From: Herbaspirillum seropedicae
Lineage (GTDB): Bacteria > Pseudomonadota > Gammaproteobacteria > Burkholderiales > Burkholderiaceae_D
Length of the DNA: 64,000 nt
Assembly: GCF_001040945.1 (NCBI RefSeq)
Contig: NZ_CP011930.1
Span: 4,335,021-4,399,020 of the forward strand
Direction: 5' to 3'
The notes beneath the pieces were generated by a model that was given only the letters and a program-made list of their open reading frames with translations, was not told where the DNA came from and did not search any database. The translations under genes and the position numbers were made by a program. Positions within the stretch are counted from its first letter, which is position 1; every line of letters starts with the position of its first letter. Shown here piece after piece: positions 63,924-64,000 of the stretch.

Positions 63924-64000
63924 TCAGATCGCCACCATCTCGAAGTCTTCCTTGCGGGCGCCGCATTCCGGGCAGGTCCAGTTGATGGGCACGTCGTCCC
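63924..64000 (-). CDS. Rubredoxin, 3' end only
   Basis: Partial; runs off the window. The last 24 complete codons read DDVPINWTCPECGARKEDFE then MVAI and a stop. CPECG is the second iron-binding knuckle of rubredoxin, preceded by the canonical D-D-V-P-x-x-W. Small electron carrier. A rubredoxin gene next to pilG/H/I/J-type genes is a common betaproteobacterial arrangement. Confidence 0.93.
   Translation of the reverse strand, partial: DDVPINWTCPECGARKEDFEMVAI

Overview
The window looks like a chromosomal segment of a high-GC betaproteobacterium, most likely Oxalobacteraceae and close to Herbaspirillum. This is inferred from codon and GC character, from gene neighbourhoods (yggS-proC beside a pilT-type ATPase, xseB-ispA-dxs, glcDEF, a rubredoxin gene next to a pilI/pilJ/pilL-like set) and from protein style. 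I see no rRNA, tRNA, CRISPR array, insertion sequence, integrase or replication origin.

Layout. 0-8.4 kb: a TetR-controlled oxidoreductase, an MFS exporter divergent from a GlxA/AraC regulator, a membrane metallophosphoesterase, an unrecognised small protein, PPK2 and OxyR. 8.4-12.9 kb: a complete ugpBAEC glycerol-3-phosphate importer with a candidate Pho box. 13-22.3 kb: ubiA, thiopurine methyltransferase, a toxin-antitoxin-like pair, a degenerate LysM/M23 lipoprotein, proC, yggS, pilT, glutathione peroxidase, ilvC and a sigma-54 activator that lacks a sensor domain. 22.5-30.3 kb: a BenM/CatM-like LysR gene, then a lower-GC accessory island in which a VasX-like putative type VI effector is followed by four tandem paralogous membrane proteins in an alternating B-A-B-A order. 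No type VI apparatus gene is in view.

30.5-40.2 kb holds two divergent operons that together look like an uptake and catabolic locus for an unknown organic acid. Leftward run a TRAP transporter (DctP, fused DctQM) and two short-chain dehydrogenases. Rightward run a thiolase, an acyl-CoA ligase and two PPC/DUF296 proteins. The 753-bp shared regulatory region carries several strong palindromes. 40.3-48.7 kb: a dicarboxylate/amino-acid symporter, glcDEF glycolate oxidase, a GcvA-like LysR and a second FAD-linked 2-hydroxyacid oxidase. Copies of a dispersed palindromic repeat lie at 37.3, 40.1 and 47.1 kb.

48.9-58.2 kb: PduO-type cobalamin adenosyltransferase, xseB-ispA-dxs (isoprenoid precursor supply), a Rieske oxygenase, an EamA transporter, a mercaptopyruvate sulfurtransferase, a LysR regulator and a ZIP transporter. 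58.3 kb to the end: a pilI/pilJ/pilL-like chemosensory operon (CheW, MCP, CheA) with no response regulator in view and a consensus FNR-type box upstream, then the 3' end of a rubredoxin gene cut by the window edge.

The most system-like novelties are the effector plus alternating tandem membrane-protein array (23.4-30.3 kb) and the TRAP/ligase/thiolase/PPC-pair locus (30.5-40.2 kb). Many annotated starts differ from the longest possible frame; reasons are given per gene.
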